A stretch of DNA of 64,000 nt from Streptomyces griseus subsp. griseus (GCF_003610995.1 NZ_CP032543.1:310001-374000), one strand, 5' to 3'. Positions 38,262-46,986 are shown, numbered from the stretch's first letter. Program-made: numbers and translations. Notes: generated by a model from the letters alone, not told the origin.

Positions 38262-38471
38262 TTCCCTGATTCCTGGGTGACGGCCCGCGGTGGCGCGTGC
38301 GAGGACGCGCAGGGGCGGGGCGTGGATACCGGACGGTGGAGGGACAGCGGCACACCGGGCGCGGATACGGCCGGGCCCCGCCCGGTGCGGTCACGGGCGG
38401 TGCTCGGCGGTCGGCCGGTGGGCCTCAGCCGGTGACGTCGGGCGTCACGCGGCGGCTGTCCGGGCCGGGAA
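38262..38471 (-). promoter_or_regulatory. GC-rich leader RNA of the ABC-F gene
   Basis: The 210 nt between the 8-codon ORF stop and the ABC-F start hold several overlapping inverted repeats, including GGCCGGGCCCCGCCCGG near 38371-38387 and GGTCGGCCGG/CCGGTGGGCC type arms near 38410-38430. The arrangement fits a terminator/antiterminator switch set by ribosome stalling on the leader ORF. Exact folds not computed. Confidence 0.5.
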
Positions 38472-38498
38472 TCAGCGGAAGTAGTAGTACGAACGCAT
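38472..38498 (-). CDS. Leader peptide MRSYYYFR, regulator of the ABC-F gene
   Basis: ATG 38498 to TGA 38472, eight codons with three consecutive Tyr. A TACACT -10 box lies 7 nt before the ATG (minus strand), so transcription would begin at or next to the ATG: a leaderless ORF. Short leaderless ORFs upstream of ABC-F genes sense ribosome-targeting antibiotics by stalling. Too short for usual gene finders. Confidence 0.65.
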   Translation of the reverse strand: MRSYYYFR

Positions 38499-38513
38499 GG
38501 CATCGAGTGTAAC

Positions 38514-38568
38514 GGTGGGCCGGGAACGGGGCCGGGCGTTTTTCACCCGGCCCCGTTCCCGGCCCACC
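38514..38568. terminator. 23-bp perfect hairpin terminator after the ADH gene
   Basis: Positions 38514-38536 pair without mismatch with 38546-38568 around the 9-nt loop CGTTTTTCA. It begins 12 nt after the ADH stop codon. The ABC-F leader promoter (-10 at 38505-38510) starts right beyond it, so any -35 element lies inside the stem. Confidence 0.85.
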
Positions 38569-38580
38569 GGAGAGGGGCGC

Positions 38581-39621
38581 TCAGCCGTTGGGCAGGATGA
38601 CCGCGCGGCCGTTGATCCGGCCCTCGTGCAGCCGCTCGTAGGCGAGCGGGGCATCGTCGATGGAGTACGTCTCCACATGGACGTCGACCGCCCCCGCGTG
38701 CGCCAGGTCGAGCACCTCGGCAAGCTCCTTGCGCGAGCCCCAGTAGGGGGCGCTGACGCTGGTGCCGTACGGGAGCGTCCCGAAGCCCACGGGGAGCGCG
38801 CCGCCGCCGATGCCGACGATGGTCACGTCACCGTCGACCCGGGCGACGGCTCCGGCGGTCTCCACGGTGGGCGGGGCGCCGACGAAGTCCAGTACGACAT
38901 GGGCGCCGAGTCCGCCGGTCAGCTCCATGACGCGGGCCGCCGCCTTCTCGTCGGAGAGGACGGCCTCGTGGGCGCCGACGGCCCTGGCCAGATCCAGCTT
39001 CTCCTCGGTGACGTCCAGGGCGATGACGCGCGCGGCCGTCATGGCGCGCAGCAGCTGGATCGCCACATGGCCGAGGCCCCCGGTGCCGATGACGACGGCG
39101 GTCGCGCCGGGCACGAGCTTGGGCAGTGAGCGCTTGACCGCGTGGTACGGGGTGAGTCCGGCGTCCGTGAGCGACACCGTCTTCACGGGGTCGAGTCCGC
39201 CGATCGGCACGAGGTGGCGGGGGTCGTCGACGATCATGTACTCGGCCATGGCGCCGGGGGCGCCGAGTCCGGGCGGCATGATGCCGAGTTCCTTGGCGCG
39301 CAGGCAGTAGTTCTCCTTGCCCTCGGCGCAGTTCACGCAGATGCCGCAGCCCCAGGGCCCGTACACCGCGACGGAGTCGCCGACGGTGAGGCCGTCCACG
39401 CCGTCACCGAGGGCGGCGACCGTGCCGACGCCCTCGTGGCCGAGGGTGAGGGGCAGCGGGAAGGGGACCTGGTCGGCGGGCCAGCTCATCACGGCGATGT
39501 CGGAGTGGCAGACACCGGCGGCGGTGACCTTCAGCAGGACCTGGCCGGGGCCGGGCTCGGGGTCGGGCACGGTGACGACCTCGGGAGCTTCGCCGACGGC
39601 CCGGTACTGGACGGCTTTCAT
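38581..39621 (-). CDS. Zinc-dependent alcohol dehydrogenase
   Basis: 346 aa, MDR superfamily. Catalytic Zn ligands Cys in GVCHSD (about 38) and His in GHEGVG; structural Zn Cys cluster CGICVNCAEGKENYC (about 93-107). Rossmann motif VIGTGGLGHVAIQL (about 175), with Asp in ALDVTEEKL favouring NAD. Similar to propanol-preferring AdhP/AdhA enzymes. The SDR gene lies 106 bp upstream on the same strand and the TetR gene before that, suggesting one inducible oxidation unit. A perfect hairpin ends the transcript. Confidence 0.9.
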   Translation of the reverse strand: MKAVQYRAVGEAPEVVTVPDPEPGPGQVLLKVTAAGVCHSDIAVMSWPADQVPFPLPLTLGHEGVGTVAALGDGVDGLTVGDSVAVYGPWGCGICVNCAEGKENYCLRAKELGIMPPGLGAPGAMAEYMIVDDPRHLVPIGGLDPVKTVSLTDAGLTPYHAVKRSLPKLVPGATAVVIGTGGLGHVAIQLLRAMTAARVIALDVTEEKLDLARAVGAHEAVLSDEKAAARVMELTGGLGAHVVLDFVGAPPTVETAGAVARVDGDVTIVGIGGGALPVGFGTLPYGTSVSAPYWGSRKELAEVLDLAHAGAVDVHVETYSIDDAPLAYERLHEGRINGRAVILPNG

Positions 39622-39727
39622 GGGTCTCCTCGCTTCTTCGCTGCCTGGTGCTCTTCTTGTCGGGCCCCCGTGGTCCCCGCAATGTCCTTTGTCGCCCGCG
39701 GCTCCCCCGTCCGCCACCCGGGAGCCG

Positions 39728-40501
39728 TCACGGGGCGGAGTAGCCGCCGTCCACCAGGTGGTAGCTGCCGTGGATGAAGGAGGCCTTGTCGGAGAGGAGG
39801 AAGACGGTGAGTTCGGCGACCTCCTCCGCGGTGCCGAGGCGTCCGGCCGGGTGCAGGGAGATCAGGTGCTCGCGGGCCTGCGGGTCGGCGTTCCGCAGGA
39901 GTGGTGTGTCGATGAAGCCGGGGCCGACGGCGTTGATCCGGACGTTCTGTGCGGCGTATTCGAGGGCCGCCGTCTTGGTCAGGCCGACGACGCCGTGCTT
40001 GGCGGCGACATAGGCGGGCGAGCCCGCGAAGCCGTTGGTGCCGAGGATCGAGGACATGTTGACGACGGCTCCGCCGCCCGACGCGACGATGGCGGGCAGC
40101 TCGTGGCGCATCGAGTAGAAGACGCCGCTGAGGTTGGTGGCGACGACGCGGTCCCAGTCCTCGACGGGGTAGTCGCCGGTGGGGGCGGCCGGACCGGCGA
40201 TACCGGCGTTGTTCACGGCCAGGTGGAGGCCGCCGAAGGTCTCCACGGTGAACCGCACCCCGGCTTCGACGGAGGCCGGGTCGGTGACGTCCATACGTAC
40301 GGCGGCCGCCCGCGCGCCGGTGCTCTCCAGCTGGGCAGCGGCCTTGCGGGCGCTCTCCTCGTCGTGGTCGGCGACGACGACGGCCGCGCCGGCGGTGGCG
40401 AGCAGCCGGGCCACGGCGAGGCCGATGCCGGAGGCGCCGCCGGTGACGAGGGCGGTACGGCCGTCGAACTCGGCCGAGGGGGTGGTGGGGGTGGTGCTCA
40501 T
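39728..40501 (-). CDS. Short-chain dehydrogenase/reductase
   Basis: 257 aa classical SDR. NAD(P) motif TGGASGIGLAVARLL (about 20), VADHDEE (acidic residue after beta 2 favours NAD), NNAGIAGP, catalytic Ser in MSSILG, YVAAK (YxxxK), and PGFIDTPLL. Overlaps the stop of the upstream TetR gene (ATGA). Substrate not known; probably works with the neighbouring Zn-ADH. Confidence 0.9.
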   Translation of the reverse strand: MSTTPTTPSAEFDGRTALVTGGASGIGLAVARLLATAGAAVVVADHDEESARKAAAQLESTGARAAAVRMDVTDPASVEAGVRFTVETFGGLHLAVNNAGIAGPAAPTGDYPVEDWDRVVATNLSGVFYSMRHELPAIVASGGGAVVNMSSILGTNGFAGSPAYVAAKHGVVGLTKTAALEYAAQNVRINAVGPGFIDTPLLRNADPQAREHLISLHPAGRLGTAEEVAELTVFLLSDKASFIHGSYHLVDGGYSAP

Positions 40502-41202
40502 GAGGTTGCCTCTTCTGTTTCCGCTGTGTGTTCTGTGGTGCTGTCCCGCCCCGGTGCCGTGAGCAGGTCCGCCGCCAGGGCGTCGAACGCCTCGGTGACC
40601 AGCGCGGGCAGGGCGTCCGGGCGGCCCCCGCGCACCCAGGCGGCCTGGGCCGCGAGCAGGGCGCCCGCTCCCGCCGCCACGGTCACGGCCGGGCGGATGT
40701 CTTGGCGCGGGTCGACGCCGAGCCGGTCCGCGAGGATGGCGATCGAGTCCTCCTGGGCGTCCACCCGGATGTGGTGGAAGGCCGCGTAGAGGGTCGGCTC
40801 CTCCTCGGCGACGACCAGGAGGTCGAAGATCCGGGGGCGGCGGTGCCAGGGCTCCGCCTCGGGGTCGGCGAGCCAGGCGAGGACGGCGCGCCGGTAGGCG
40901 AGGAGCGGGGGCTCCCCGGCCGGGCGGGACCGCAGGGCCCCGTTGATCCGGTCGCCGTCGCCGCGCAGGGAGTCCAGGGCGGCGGCTTCCTTGCTCGCGA
41001 AGTACCGGCTGAAGGTGCGGCGGTCGACGTCGGCGGCCTCGGCGATCTCCTCGACCGTGACACTCCGCAGCCCCCGGTCCAGCACCAGCTCGAACGCGGC
41101 CCGCGCCAGGGTGTCGCGGGTGCGGCGGGCCTTGCGGCTACGCCTCTGCGGCGTCCTCCGCTCCGGTGTCCCACGCTCCGGGATCTTCTCTTCCGGGCTC
41201 AT
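40498..41202 (-). CDS. TetR-family transcriptional regulator
   Basis: 234 aa from ATG 41202. Basic N-terminal tail, then the TetR HTH (TLARAAFELVLDRGLRSVTV, then ADVDRRTFSRYFASKEAAAL) and an all-alpha ligand domain. Translationally coupled to the SDR gene, so it probably regulates its own operon with SDR and ADH. An in-frame GTG at 41217 is possible; neither start has a good SD. A large inverted repeat lies just upstream (41223-41258). Confidence 0.88.
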   Translation of the reverse strand: MSPEEKIPERGTPERRTPQRRSRKARRTRDTLARAAFELVLDRGLRSVTVEEIAEAADVDRRTFSRYFASKEAAALDSLRGDGDRINGALRSRPAGEPPLLAYRRAVLAWLADPEAEPWHRRPRIFDLLVVAEEEPTLYAAFHHIRVDAQEDSIAILADRLGVDPRQDIRPAVTVAAGAGALLAAQAAWVRGGRPDALPALVTEAFDALAADLLTAPGRDSTTEHTAETEEATS

Positions 41203-41222
41203 ACTTGCACCGTACACCTGAA

Positions 41223-41258
41223 AATGTCCCCACGCGACATTCGTCTCGTGGGGACATT
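41223..41258. terminator. 12-bp inverted repeat between PP2C stop and TetR start
   Basis: AATGTCCCCACG (41223-41234) and CGTGGGGACATT (41247-41258), perfect arms around a 12-nt loop, 24 nt after the phosphatase stop and 21 nt before the TetR ATG. It could be the phosphatase terminator, a TetR operator, or both. Confidence 0.55.
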
Positions 41259-41281
41259 CGCTGTAGGTGAGTACGGTCCGT

Positions 41282-42487
41282 TCAATCGCTCACCGCTCCC
41301 GCGACCGGACGGACGTCCTCGGCGGCCGCCGTCGGCTGCGGTTTCCCGTCGCCCGGCGCCCGGCACAGGGCGAGCGCGGCCACGTCGTCGCGCCGGACGC
41401 CGCCGGTGAACTTCTCCAGGTCGAGGTGGAGCGCGTCCAGGAGCTCGCGCGGATCGTGCCCGGCCCAGCCGTCCAGCCGCTCGTCCAGCGGGTAGAAGGC
41501 ACAGCCCGCGTCGCGGGCCTCGGTCACCCCGTCGGTGACGACCAGGAGAGTGGCGCCGGGCGGGAGGGCGAAGGACTCCTCCGCCCGGGTCTCCCTGCTG
41601 AGGCCGGCCAGGCCCAGGGGCACATAGGTGCGCTCCAGCGGTACGGCCGAGGCGTGGCCCTCATGGAGCAGCCGGGGCGGCAGATGGCCGCAGTTCACCA
41701 CCTGTACGCCGCCCTCGTCGTCGAATCCGAGGACCAGCGCGGTCACGAAGCGTTCGGCCTCGCCCGTCTGGGCGGAGAACGCGTTGTGCCGGACGACGGC
41801 GGACTCCAACGCCTCCACCACCCCCGTCAGCGTCGGCTCCCGGACCGCCGCCTCGCGGAACGCGGCGATCGCGGCGAACCCGGCCCCTATGGCGGCGAGC
41901 CCTTTGCCCTGGACGTCCCCGATGATCACGCGGGTCCCGTACGGCGATTCCACGACCTCGTAGATGTCACCGCCGACGAAGCGGTCCTCCTCGATCGGCT
42001 CGTAGAGGCCGTACGTGAAGACCTGGCCGGTGACGACGGGCAGCGGGCGCAGGATCTGCCGCTGGAGGGCGACGGCGGCGGAGCGGAGCCGGTCCATCTC
42101 GGTGGCGTGGCGTATCCGGGCCGCACAGGCGGCGACACCGAGGGCGCAGGCCAGCACGGTGAAGCCGATGCCGAACGCGAAGTCCCAGAAGGTGCCCTCC
42201 CCGCCGAGCCCGGATCCGACGACGACCATCGTGATCCAGACCGCCACCCAGACGGTCTGCCGGAGGGTGCAGAAGACGGAGGCCAGGGCCGGACCGACCA
42301 CGAGGAGGGGGATGACGTGGAGGTTCTCGCCCGTGACCGTGTCGAGGAGGACGACCAGCCCGCTCAGCAGCAGCACCAGCCCGGCCAGCGGCCAGTTGCC
42401 GATCCGGCCGGTGGCAGCCGCGCCCGCGTCCGTACCGGGCGGGACCGCCGTCCGGTGCCGCTCCCTGCGCCCTATCCCCAGGGACAC
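41282..42487 (-). CDS. Membrane-anchored PP2C/SpoIIE-type protein phosphatase
   Basis: 401 aa from GTG 42487. Three to four membrane segments at about 30-140 (WPLAGLVLLLSGLVVLL, VIPLLVVGPALASVF, AVWITMVVVG, FGIGFTVLACALGVAAC), then a SpoIIE domain: RPLPVVTGQVFTYGLYEPIE, FVGGDIYEVV, VIIGDVQGKGLAAIG (metal-binding Asp), CGHLPP, LLVVTDGVTEARD, RRDDVAALAL. Streptomyces has many of these RsbU-like enzymes, which dephosphorylate anti-anti-sigma factors. A SigB-family gene lies about 1.6 kb away, so a partner-switching link is possible. Confidence 0.88.
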   Translation of the reverse strand: MSLGIGRRERHRTAVPPGTDAGAAATGRIGNWPLAGLVLLLSGLVVLLDTVTGENLHVIPLLVVGPALASVFCTLRQTVWVAVWITMVVVGSGLGGEGTFWDFAFGIGFTVLACALGVAACAARIRHATEMDRLRSAAVALQRQILRPLPVVTGQVFTYGLYEPIEEDRFVGGDIYEVVESPYGTRVIIGDVQGKGLAAIGAGFAAIAAFREAAVREPTLTGVVEALESAVVRHNAFSAQTGEAERFVTALVLGFDDEGGVQVVNCGHLPPRLLHEGHASAVPLERTYVPLGLAGLSRETRAEESFALPPGATLLVVTDGVTEARDAGCAFYPLDERLDGWAGHDPRELLDALHLDLEKFTGGVRRDDVAALALCRAPGDGKPQPTAAAEDVRPVAGAVSD

Positions 42488-42625
42488 ACGCTCTCCTCCC
42501 GCTCACTCCTCGGTTCCGCCCGTGGTTCGGGCCGTCCCTTCCAGTTGACCGGCATCCGGGCCCTGGCGCAGGGGGGCATAGGGCCCGGAGGCGGTGCCGA
42601 AGGTCCCGGGCGGGACGTTCGGCCC

Positions 42626-42662
42626 GGGACCTCCGCCCCCTGCCGCGGGGGCCGGAGGTCCC
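42626..42662 (-). terminator. Terminator after the GNAT gene
   Basis: GGGACCTCCGCCCCC pairs with GGGGGCCGGAGGTCCC (one extra C) around a short loop, 13 nt past the GNAT stop codon. Confidence 0.65.
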
Positions 42663-42674
42663 GCCCCGGCCGGA

Positions 42675-43493
42675 TCACCGCCGTGCGGACCGGTGCCCCG
42701 GACGGGTCACGGCCGTGCGGACCGGCGGGTTCCGTCGGCCGGCACGAGCGCCGCCGGGGCAAGCGGCGAGGAACTCCGGGTGGGCGCGGAGCTGGAAGCC
42801 CAGCGACTCGTAGAGCCGGATCGCCACCGTGTTGGCGGCGGAGGTGTGCAGGAACGGGGTCTCGCCGCGCTCCCTGATCCCGTACGCGACCGCCCGGACC
42901 AGGCGGCTCGCCAGCCCCTGCCCCCGCACGGACTCGTCGGTGCAGACCCCGCTGATCTCGGTCCAGCCCGGCGGGTGCAGCCGCTCCCCCGCCATCGCCA
43001 CCAGCGTGCCGCCCCGGCGGATGCCCAGATAGGTGCCGAGTTCCACCGTGCGCGGCAGGAAGGGGCCCGGGCGGGTGCGCGCCACCAGGTCCAGCATCTC
43101 CGGCACATCGGCCGGGCCCAGCCGTACGGCTTCCGGGTCGGGCTCGGGAAGCACCGACACGTCGACGAGCTGGACGCCGGCGACGCGGTGGAGGATCTCC
43201 CAGCCCTCCGGCGGCCCCTCCCGCAGCGTGTTCAGGCTGATGGTGCCGCCCGGACCGGCGAGCGCCGCGAGATCGGCCCAGTCCCGCGCGTCCGGCACCT
43301 CGGGGTGGGCGGTCCAGGGGGTGACGTCGACGGGGTAGCGCAGGATCCGGCCGCGGCGCTCGGCGAAGTGGGCGTGCGGGCCCGTGAGCGAGGAGAGTGC
43401 CGGGTTGTCCAGCGGGTGCGGTGCGACGGGGCCGTCGGCGGGGCGTGCGGAGGCCACGGCCGGCTGCCGGGTCGTGGGTCCCAGGGTGCTCAT
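42675..43493 (-). CDS. GNAT-family N-acetyltransferase (FR47-like)
   Basis: 272 aa from ATG 43493. The N-terminal half (about 1-135) is a divergent family-specific domain with DNPALSSLTGPHAHFAERRG and GTISLNTLREGPPEGW. The C-terminal half is an FR47-like acetyltransferase: GPADVPEMLDLVARTRPGPF, EISGVCTDESVRGQGLASRL (acetyl-CoA pyrophosphate loop RGQGLA), LHTSAANTVAIRLYESLGF. Substrate unknown. Its ATG overlaps the stop of a 30-codon ORF, so translation is probably coupled. A 32-bp-spaced direct duplication (GCCGTGCGGACCGG copies) covers the extreme 3' end. Confidence 0.85.
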   Translation of the reverse strand: MSTLGPTTRQPAVASARPADGPVAPHPLDNPALSSLTGPHAHFAERRGRILRYPVDVTPWTAHPEVPDARDWADLAALAGPGGTISLNTLREGPPEGWEILHRVAGVQLVDVSVLPEPDPEAVRLGPADVPEMLDLVARTRPGPFLPRTVELGTYLGIRRGGTLVAMAGERLHPPGWTEISGVCTDESVRGQGLASRLVRAVAYGIRERGETPFLHTSAANTVAIRLYESLGFQLRAHPEFLAACPGGARAGRRNPPVRTAVTRPGHRSARR

Positions 43494-43582
43494 GGGCGCA
43501 CCCCGGCGATCGGATCGGGCCGTTCGGCCGCACCCCGTGCCGCCCTTCCGGGGCACTCCTCGTACGCGTACGGCTTGCGCAT
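43490..43582 (-). CDS. 30-codon ORF coupled to the GNAT gene
   Basis: ATG 43582 has a strong SD (GAGGGAG). The peptide starts MRKPYAYEECPGRAARG and ends IAGVRP; its TGA overlaps the GNAT ATG (ATGA). Signs for a real gene: good SD, exact overlap, GNAT without its own clear SD. Function unknown. A short substrate or precursor peptide for the GNAT enzyme is a speculative option. Confidence 0.55.
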   Translation of the reverse strand: MRKPYAYEECPGRAARGAAERPDPIAGVRP

Positions 43583-43884
43583 GTTCTCCCTCGTTCCGGT
43601 CCATCGCGCGGTTGCTCCCGGCGGGCACCCCGGCGCCCTGGCGCCGCGCGCCCGCCACCCGCGAAAAGCCGATGCGCGCAGGGCGTATTCCGTGCCGGGG
43701 AACTGTTCACGATGCCGCAATCAACCGGGGCGCCGACCGGCTCCACCGCCCGGACGGAGAGGTTCCGGAGCACGCGGCGGACCGGCGTGCGCCCGCCCTG
43801 GGGAGCGGCGAATTCGACTCATCCGTCGGCCAATACGCGCCGGTCCGGTCCCAACTGCCTGTCAGCTGTGGCACTCTGGTGGCG

Positions 43885-43921
43885 ACCGCCCCACCGGGCT
43901 CCCCCGTACCGGTGGGGCGGT
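43885..43921 (+). terminator. Orphan hairpin in the long gap upstream of the sigma-factor gene
   Basis: ACCGCCCCACCGG (43885-43897) and CCGGTGGGGCGGT (43909-43921): perfect 13-bp stem, 11-nt loop, followed by TCTGTG. Not at the end of any visible gene. It may attenuate the sigma-gene leader or end a small RNA. Apart from it, 43583-44106 shows no gene. Confidence 0.45.
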
Positions 43922-44106
43922 TCTGTGCGCCCCCTCTGGGCCGGCCCGCCCCATGACGGGGTTTCAGGGCCGAACTCCGGCTTTTCCAGCTGTTTCCCGC
44001 CACCCCACGACGGTCGGCCGGATCGCACTCCTCCCGTACGCATGAGGACCGGACGGCCGGGCAGGCGAGTAGACCTGATGACTGACGACCAGGGGAGCGT
44101 GACGAG

Positions 44107-44982
44107 ATGACGGCGCACACCGCGCGGACCGGCGGTACGGAGCAGGTGACGGGCACCACGGAGGACCTTCCCTGGATCGAGGACGCCGGCAAGGTCGCCC
44201 CGATGGACGCGCGGCGGCTGTCGCGGCTCTTCTTCGACCGCCTCCAGGTCCTGGAGGAGGGCACGCACGAGTACCAGTACGCGCGCAACACGCTCATCGA
44301 GATGAACCTGTCGCTGGTCCGGTTCGCCGCCAACCGGTTCCGCAACCGGGGCAGCGGCGACATGGAGGACATCGTCCAGGTCGGCACGATCGGGCTGATC
44401 AAGGCGATCGACCGCTTCGACCTGTCCCGCGAGGTCGAGTTCACCTCGTTCGCCGTCCCCTACATCGTCGGTGAGATCAAGCGGTTCTTCCGGGACACCA
44501 GCTGGGCCGTACATGTGCCCCGGCGCCTCCAGGAGCTGCGGGTCGACCTCGCCAAGGCGAAGGAGACCCTCGCGGGCGACCTCGACCGGGACCCCACGGT
44601 GCAGGAGCTGGCCGAGCACCTGGGCATGGACGAGGCCGAGATCACCGAGGGGATCGTCGCCTCCAACGGCTACACGGCGGGCTCGCTGGACATGCCCACC
44701 GACTCCTCGGAGTCCGGCCCCCAGAACAGCGTCGGGCGGACCTTCGCCGATGTCCTGGGCGGGCCGGACCCCGCCATCGAGACCGTGGAGAACCTGCACA
44801 CCCTCGCACCGCTGCTGGGCGAACTGGACGAGCGGGAGCGCCGGATCATCGACATGCGCTTCGGCCAGGAGCTGACGCAGGCGCAGATCGGTGCCGAGCT
44901 GGGGATCTCCCAGATGCATGTCTCGCGGCTGCTGAACCGGATGCTGGGCAAGCTGCGCAGCGGGATGCTCACCCAGGAGTGA
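44107..44982 (+). CDS. SigB/SigF-family RNA polymerase sigma factor
   Basis: 291 aa. Regions: 2.1-2.4 with EMNLSLVRFAANRFRNRGSG and DIVQVGTIGLIKAIDRFD, then FTSFAVPYIVGEIKRFFRDT; region 3 with RDPTVQELAEHLGMDEAEI; region 4 with LDERERRIIDMRFGQELTQA and IGAELGISQMHVSRLLNRML. Group 3 stress/development sigma factor of the Streptomyces SigB/F/G set, normally held by an RsbW-type anti-sigma. No rsbV/rsbW gene is adjacent. ATG 44107 follows GGGAGCGTGACGAG. Confidence 0.92.
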   Translation: MTAHTARTGGTEQVTGTTEDLPWIEDAGKVAPMDARRLSRLFFDRLQVLEEGTHEYQYARNTLIEMNLSLVRFAANRFRNRGSGDMEDIVQVGTIGLIKAIDRFDLSREVEFTSFAVPYIVGEIKRFFRDTSWAVHVPRRLQELRVDLAKAKETLAGDLDRDPTVQELAEHLGMDEAEITEGIVASNGYTAGSLDMPTDSSESGPQNSVGRTFADVLGGPDPAIETVENLHTLAPLLGELDERERRIIDMRFGQELTQAQIGAELGISQMHVSRLLNRMLGKLRSGMLTQE

Positions 44983-45046
44983 GGCGGCCTGGCTTTCTCG
45001 TCAGTCAGCACCTCAATCACCCTACTGCAAGGCCCATTCTCTGACC

Positions 45047-45079
45047 TGTGTTGAGATTTTCTCAACACATCGTTACGGT
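45047..45079 (+). promoter_or_regulatory. Promoter with embedded palindromic operator of the XRE-TetR regulator
   Basis: TGTGTTGAGA (45047-45056) and TCTCAACACA (45060-45069) form a 10-bp-arm palindrome. A -35 TTGAGA (45051-45056) and -10 TACGGT (45074-45079) with a 17-bp spacer overlay it, placing the start of transcription near the ATG at 45088 (leaderless). Strong sign of autoregulation. Confidence 0.7.
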
Positions 45080-45087
45080 TGCCGACC

Positions 45088-45924
45088 ATGCAGCAGTACG
45101 AGGTGGCCGCACGGGTCCGTCAGGTGATCGACGCGGCGGGAGTCAGCGCACGCGAGTTCGCCCGGCGGATCGTCATCGATCCGTCGAAGCTGTCGCGTTC
45201 CCTGAACGGCTCCCGTCGTTTCACCGCCGCCGAGCTGGCCCGGATCGCCGACATCGGCGGCGTGGACGCCAACTGGCTGCTGGGCTCGGCGACCGCACCC
45301 CCGCCCCCTCCCGCACCGGCGCCCGAAGGCGGCCGACCCCTCCAGATCGTGCGGGAGACCGTCCGGCTCATCGCCGAGCACGGGTTCCACGCCGTCCGGG
45401 TCGCGGACATCGCCACGGCCTGCCGCACCAGCACCGCCGCGATCCACTACCACTTCCCCGGCCGCGACGAGCTGCTCGAAGCGGCGGTGCGCTGGTGCAT
45501 GGACGAGGACACCCGTCGCCGGGCGGCGGCCACCGCCGGAACCGAGCACGCGGGTGACGAACTGCGCCTCCTGCTCGAACTCCAGACGCCCCGCACCGAG
45601 CAGCAGCGCCGCCAGTGGTGCGTCTGGCTGGACCTCTGGGCCGAGGCGGCCCGCTCCACCACCGTCGGGCGGCTCCACCGCGACTACTACCGCCAGTGGC
45701 GGACGACCGTGTCCGAGGTGATCCGGCGCGGCGTCGGCCAGGGCGTCTTCCGCCCCGTCGACCCGGAGGGCGCGGCCCTCACCCTCACCGCGCTGATCGA
45801 CGGACTGGCCTCCCAGGTCCTGGCCACCGCACCGGAGAGACCCGGCACGGGCACGGGCGCCCAGGCCATGCACGACGCCCTGATCGCCCATGTCGACACC
45901 TGCCTGACCGCACCGACCGCCTGA
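45088..45924 (+). CDS. XRE-TetR fusion regulator of the carnitine operon
   Basis: 278 aa from ATG 45088. Residues 1-70 are an XRE/Cro-type HTH ([20 protein letters not shown], then [20 protein letters not shown]). A Pro/Ala linker (about 74-85) joins it to a complete TetR protein: [23 protein letters not shown] with [17 protein letters not shown], then a ligand domain. Two DNA-binding domains in one chain is unusual. It lies directly upstream of cdhCAB, in the same direction, and most likely controls it. It may be leaderless. Confidence 0.82.
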   Translation: MQQYEVAARVRQVIDAAGVSAREFARRIVIDPSKLSRSLNGSRRFTAAELARIADIGGVDANWLLGSATAPPPPPAPAPEGGRPLQIVRETVRLIAEHGFHAVRVADIATACRTSTAAIHYHFPGRDELLEAAVRWCMDEDTRRRAAATAGTEHAGDELRLLLELQTPRTEQQRRQWCVWLDLWAEAARSTTVGRLHRDYYRQWRTTVSEVIRRGVGQGVFRPVDPEGAALTLTALIDGLASQVLATAPERPGTGTGAQAMHDALIAHVDTCLTAPTA

Positions 45925-46051
45925 CCGTACGCCGAGCGGCGGCGGACCGGCGCGGCGGCCGACCGGCGCGGAGGCCGTGCCCGCCGTACGTCAGCGCCGC
46001 ACCGTACCCGCCACGTACCCCCACTCCCCCACCCCGAGGAGACACCCCCGC

Positions 46052-46945
46052 ATGCCCGTGAACCAGGACGTCATCATCACCTGCGCCCTCACCGGAGCCG
46101 GTGACACCGTCGGCAGAAGCCCCCATGTGCCCGTGACACCCGAGCAGATCGCCGCGTCCGCCGTGGAGGCCGCCGGGGCCGGGGCGGCCGTGGTGCACAT
46201 CCACGTCCGCGACCCGGAGACCGGCGCCCCCTCCCGCGACCCCCGCCTCTACCGCGAGGTCGTGGAGCGGATCCGGGAGACGGGTACCGATGTCGTCATC
46301 AATCTGACCGCCGGGATGGGCGGGGACCTGGTCATCGACCCGGCGGCCCCGCTCAAGCAGCTGCCGGGCACCGATCTGGTCGGCGGTCTGGAGCGGCTGC
46401 CGCACGTGGAGGACCTGCTGCCCGACATCTGCACCCTGGACTGCGGTTCGCTGAACTTCGGCGACGGCAGCAACCTCTACGTCTCCACCCCCGACATGCT
46501 GCGCACCGGCGCCAAGCGCATCCAGGAGCTGGGGGTCCGGCCCGAGCTTGAGATCTTCGACACCGGACAGCTGTGGTTCGCCAAGCAGCTCCTCGCCGAA
46601 GGGCTGCTGGACGACCCCACGGTGTTCCAGCTCTGCATGGGCATCCCGTGGGGCGCGCCCGCCGACCCGGGGGTTCTTCAGTCGATGGTCAACATGCTGC
46701 CCGAGGGCGCCCGTTGGGCGAGTTTCGCGCTCGGCCGGATGCAGATGCCCTGGGTCGCGCAGTCGATCCTGCTCGGCGGGCACGTCCGGGTGGGTCTGGA
46801 GGACAACCTCTATCTGGGCAAGGGCGTCAAGGCCACCAACGGCCAGCTGGTGGAGCGCGCCGTGCAGATCACCGAGGCCCTGGGCTCCCGGGTCGCCTCC
46901 CCCGACGAGGCGCGGCAGCAGCTCGGCATCCGCCCGCGCACATGA
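46052..46945 (+). CDS. cdhC: Dehydrocarnitine cleavage enzyme (BKACE family, CdhC-like)
   Basis: 297 aa, beta-keto acid cleavage enzyme (DUF849). ITCALTGAG at the start; [15 protein letters not shown] (metal-binding HxH); [53 protein letters not shown] (conserved end of the TIM barrel). The family condenses a beta-keto acid with acetyl-CoA and splits it. With carnitine dehydrogenase and a thioesterase next to it, the substrate is probably 3-dehydrocarnitine, giving betainyl-CoA and acetoacetate. Gene order cdhC-cdhA-cdhB equals the Pseudomonas caiX-cdhCAB-hocS operon. Confidence 0.85.
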   Translation: MPVNQDVIITCALTGAGDTVGRSPHVPVTPEQIAASAVEAAGAGAAVVHIHVRDPETGAPSRDPRLYREVVERIRETGTDVVINLTAGMGGDLVIDPAAPLKQLPGTDLVGGLERLPHVEDLLPDICTLDCGSLNFGDGSNLYVSTPDMLRTGAKRIQELGVRPELEIFDTGQLWFAKQLLAEGLLDDPTVFQLCMGIPWGAPADPGVLQSMVNMLPEGARWASFALGRMQMPWVAQSILLGGHVRVGLEDNLYLGKGVKATNGQLVERAVQITEALGSRVASPDEARQQLGIRPRT

Positions 46946-46986
46946 CCGCCCGACTCCCCCTTTCCGACGCTCCAGGAGCCCCTCCC

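Noticed and set aside
42671..42725. 32-bp-period direct repeat at the end of the GNAT gene
   Set aside because: Two GC-rich copies sharing GCCGTGCGGACCGG around the stop codon. Most likely a small local duplication in a disordered tail; no regulatory meaning can be supported.
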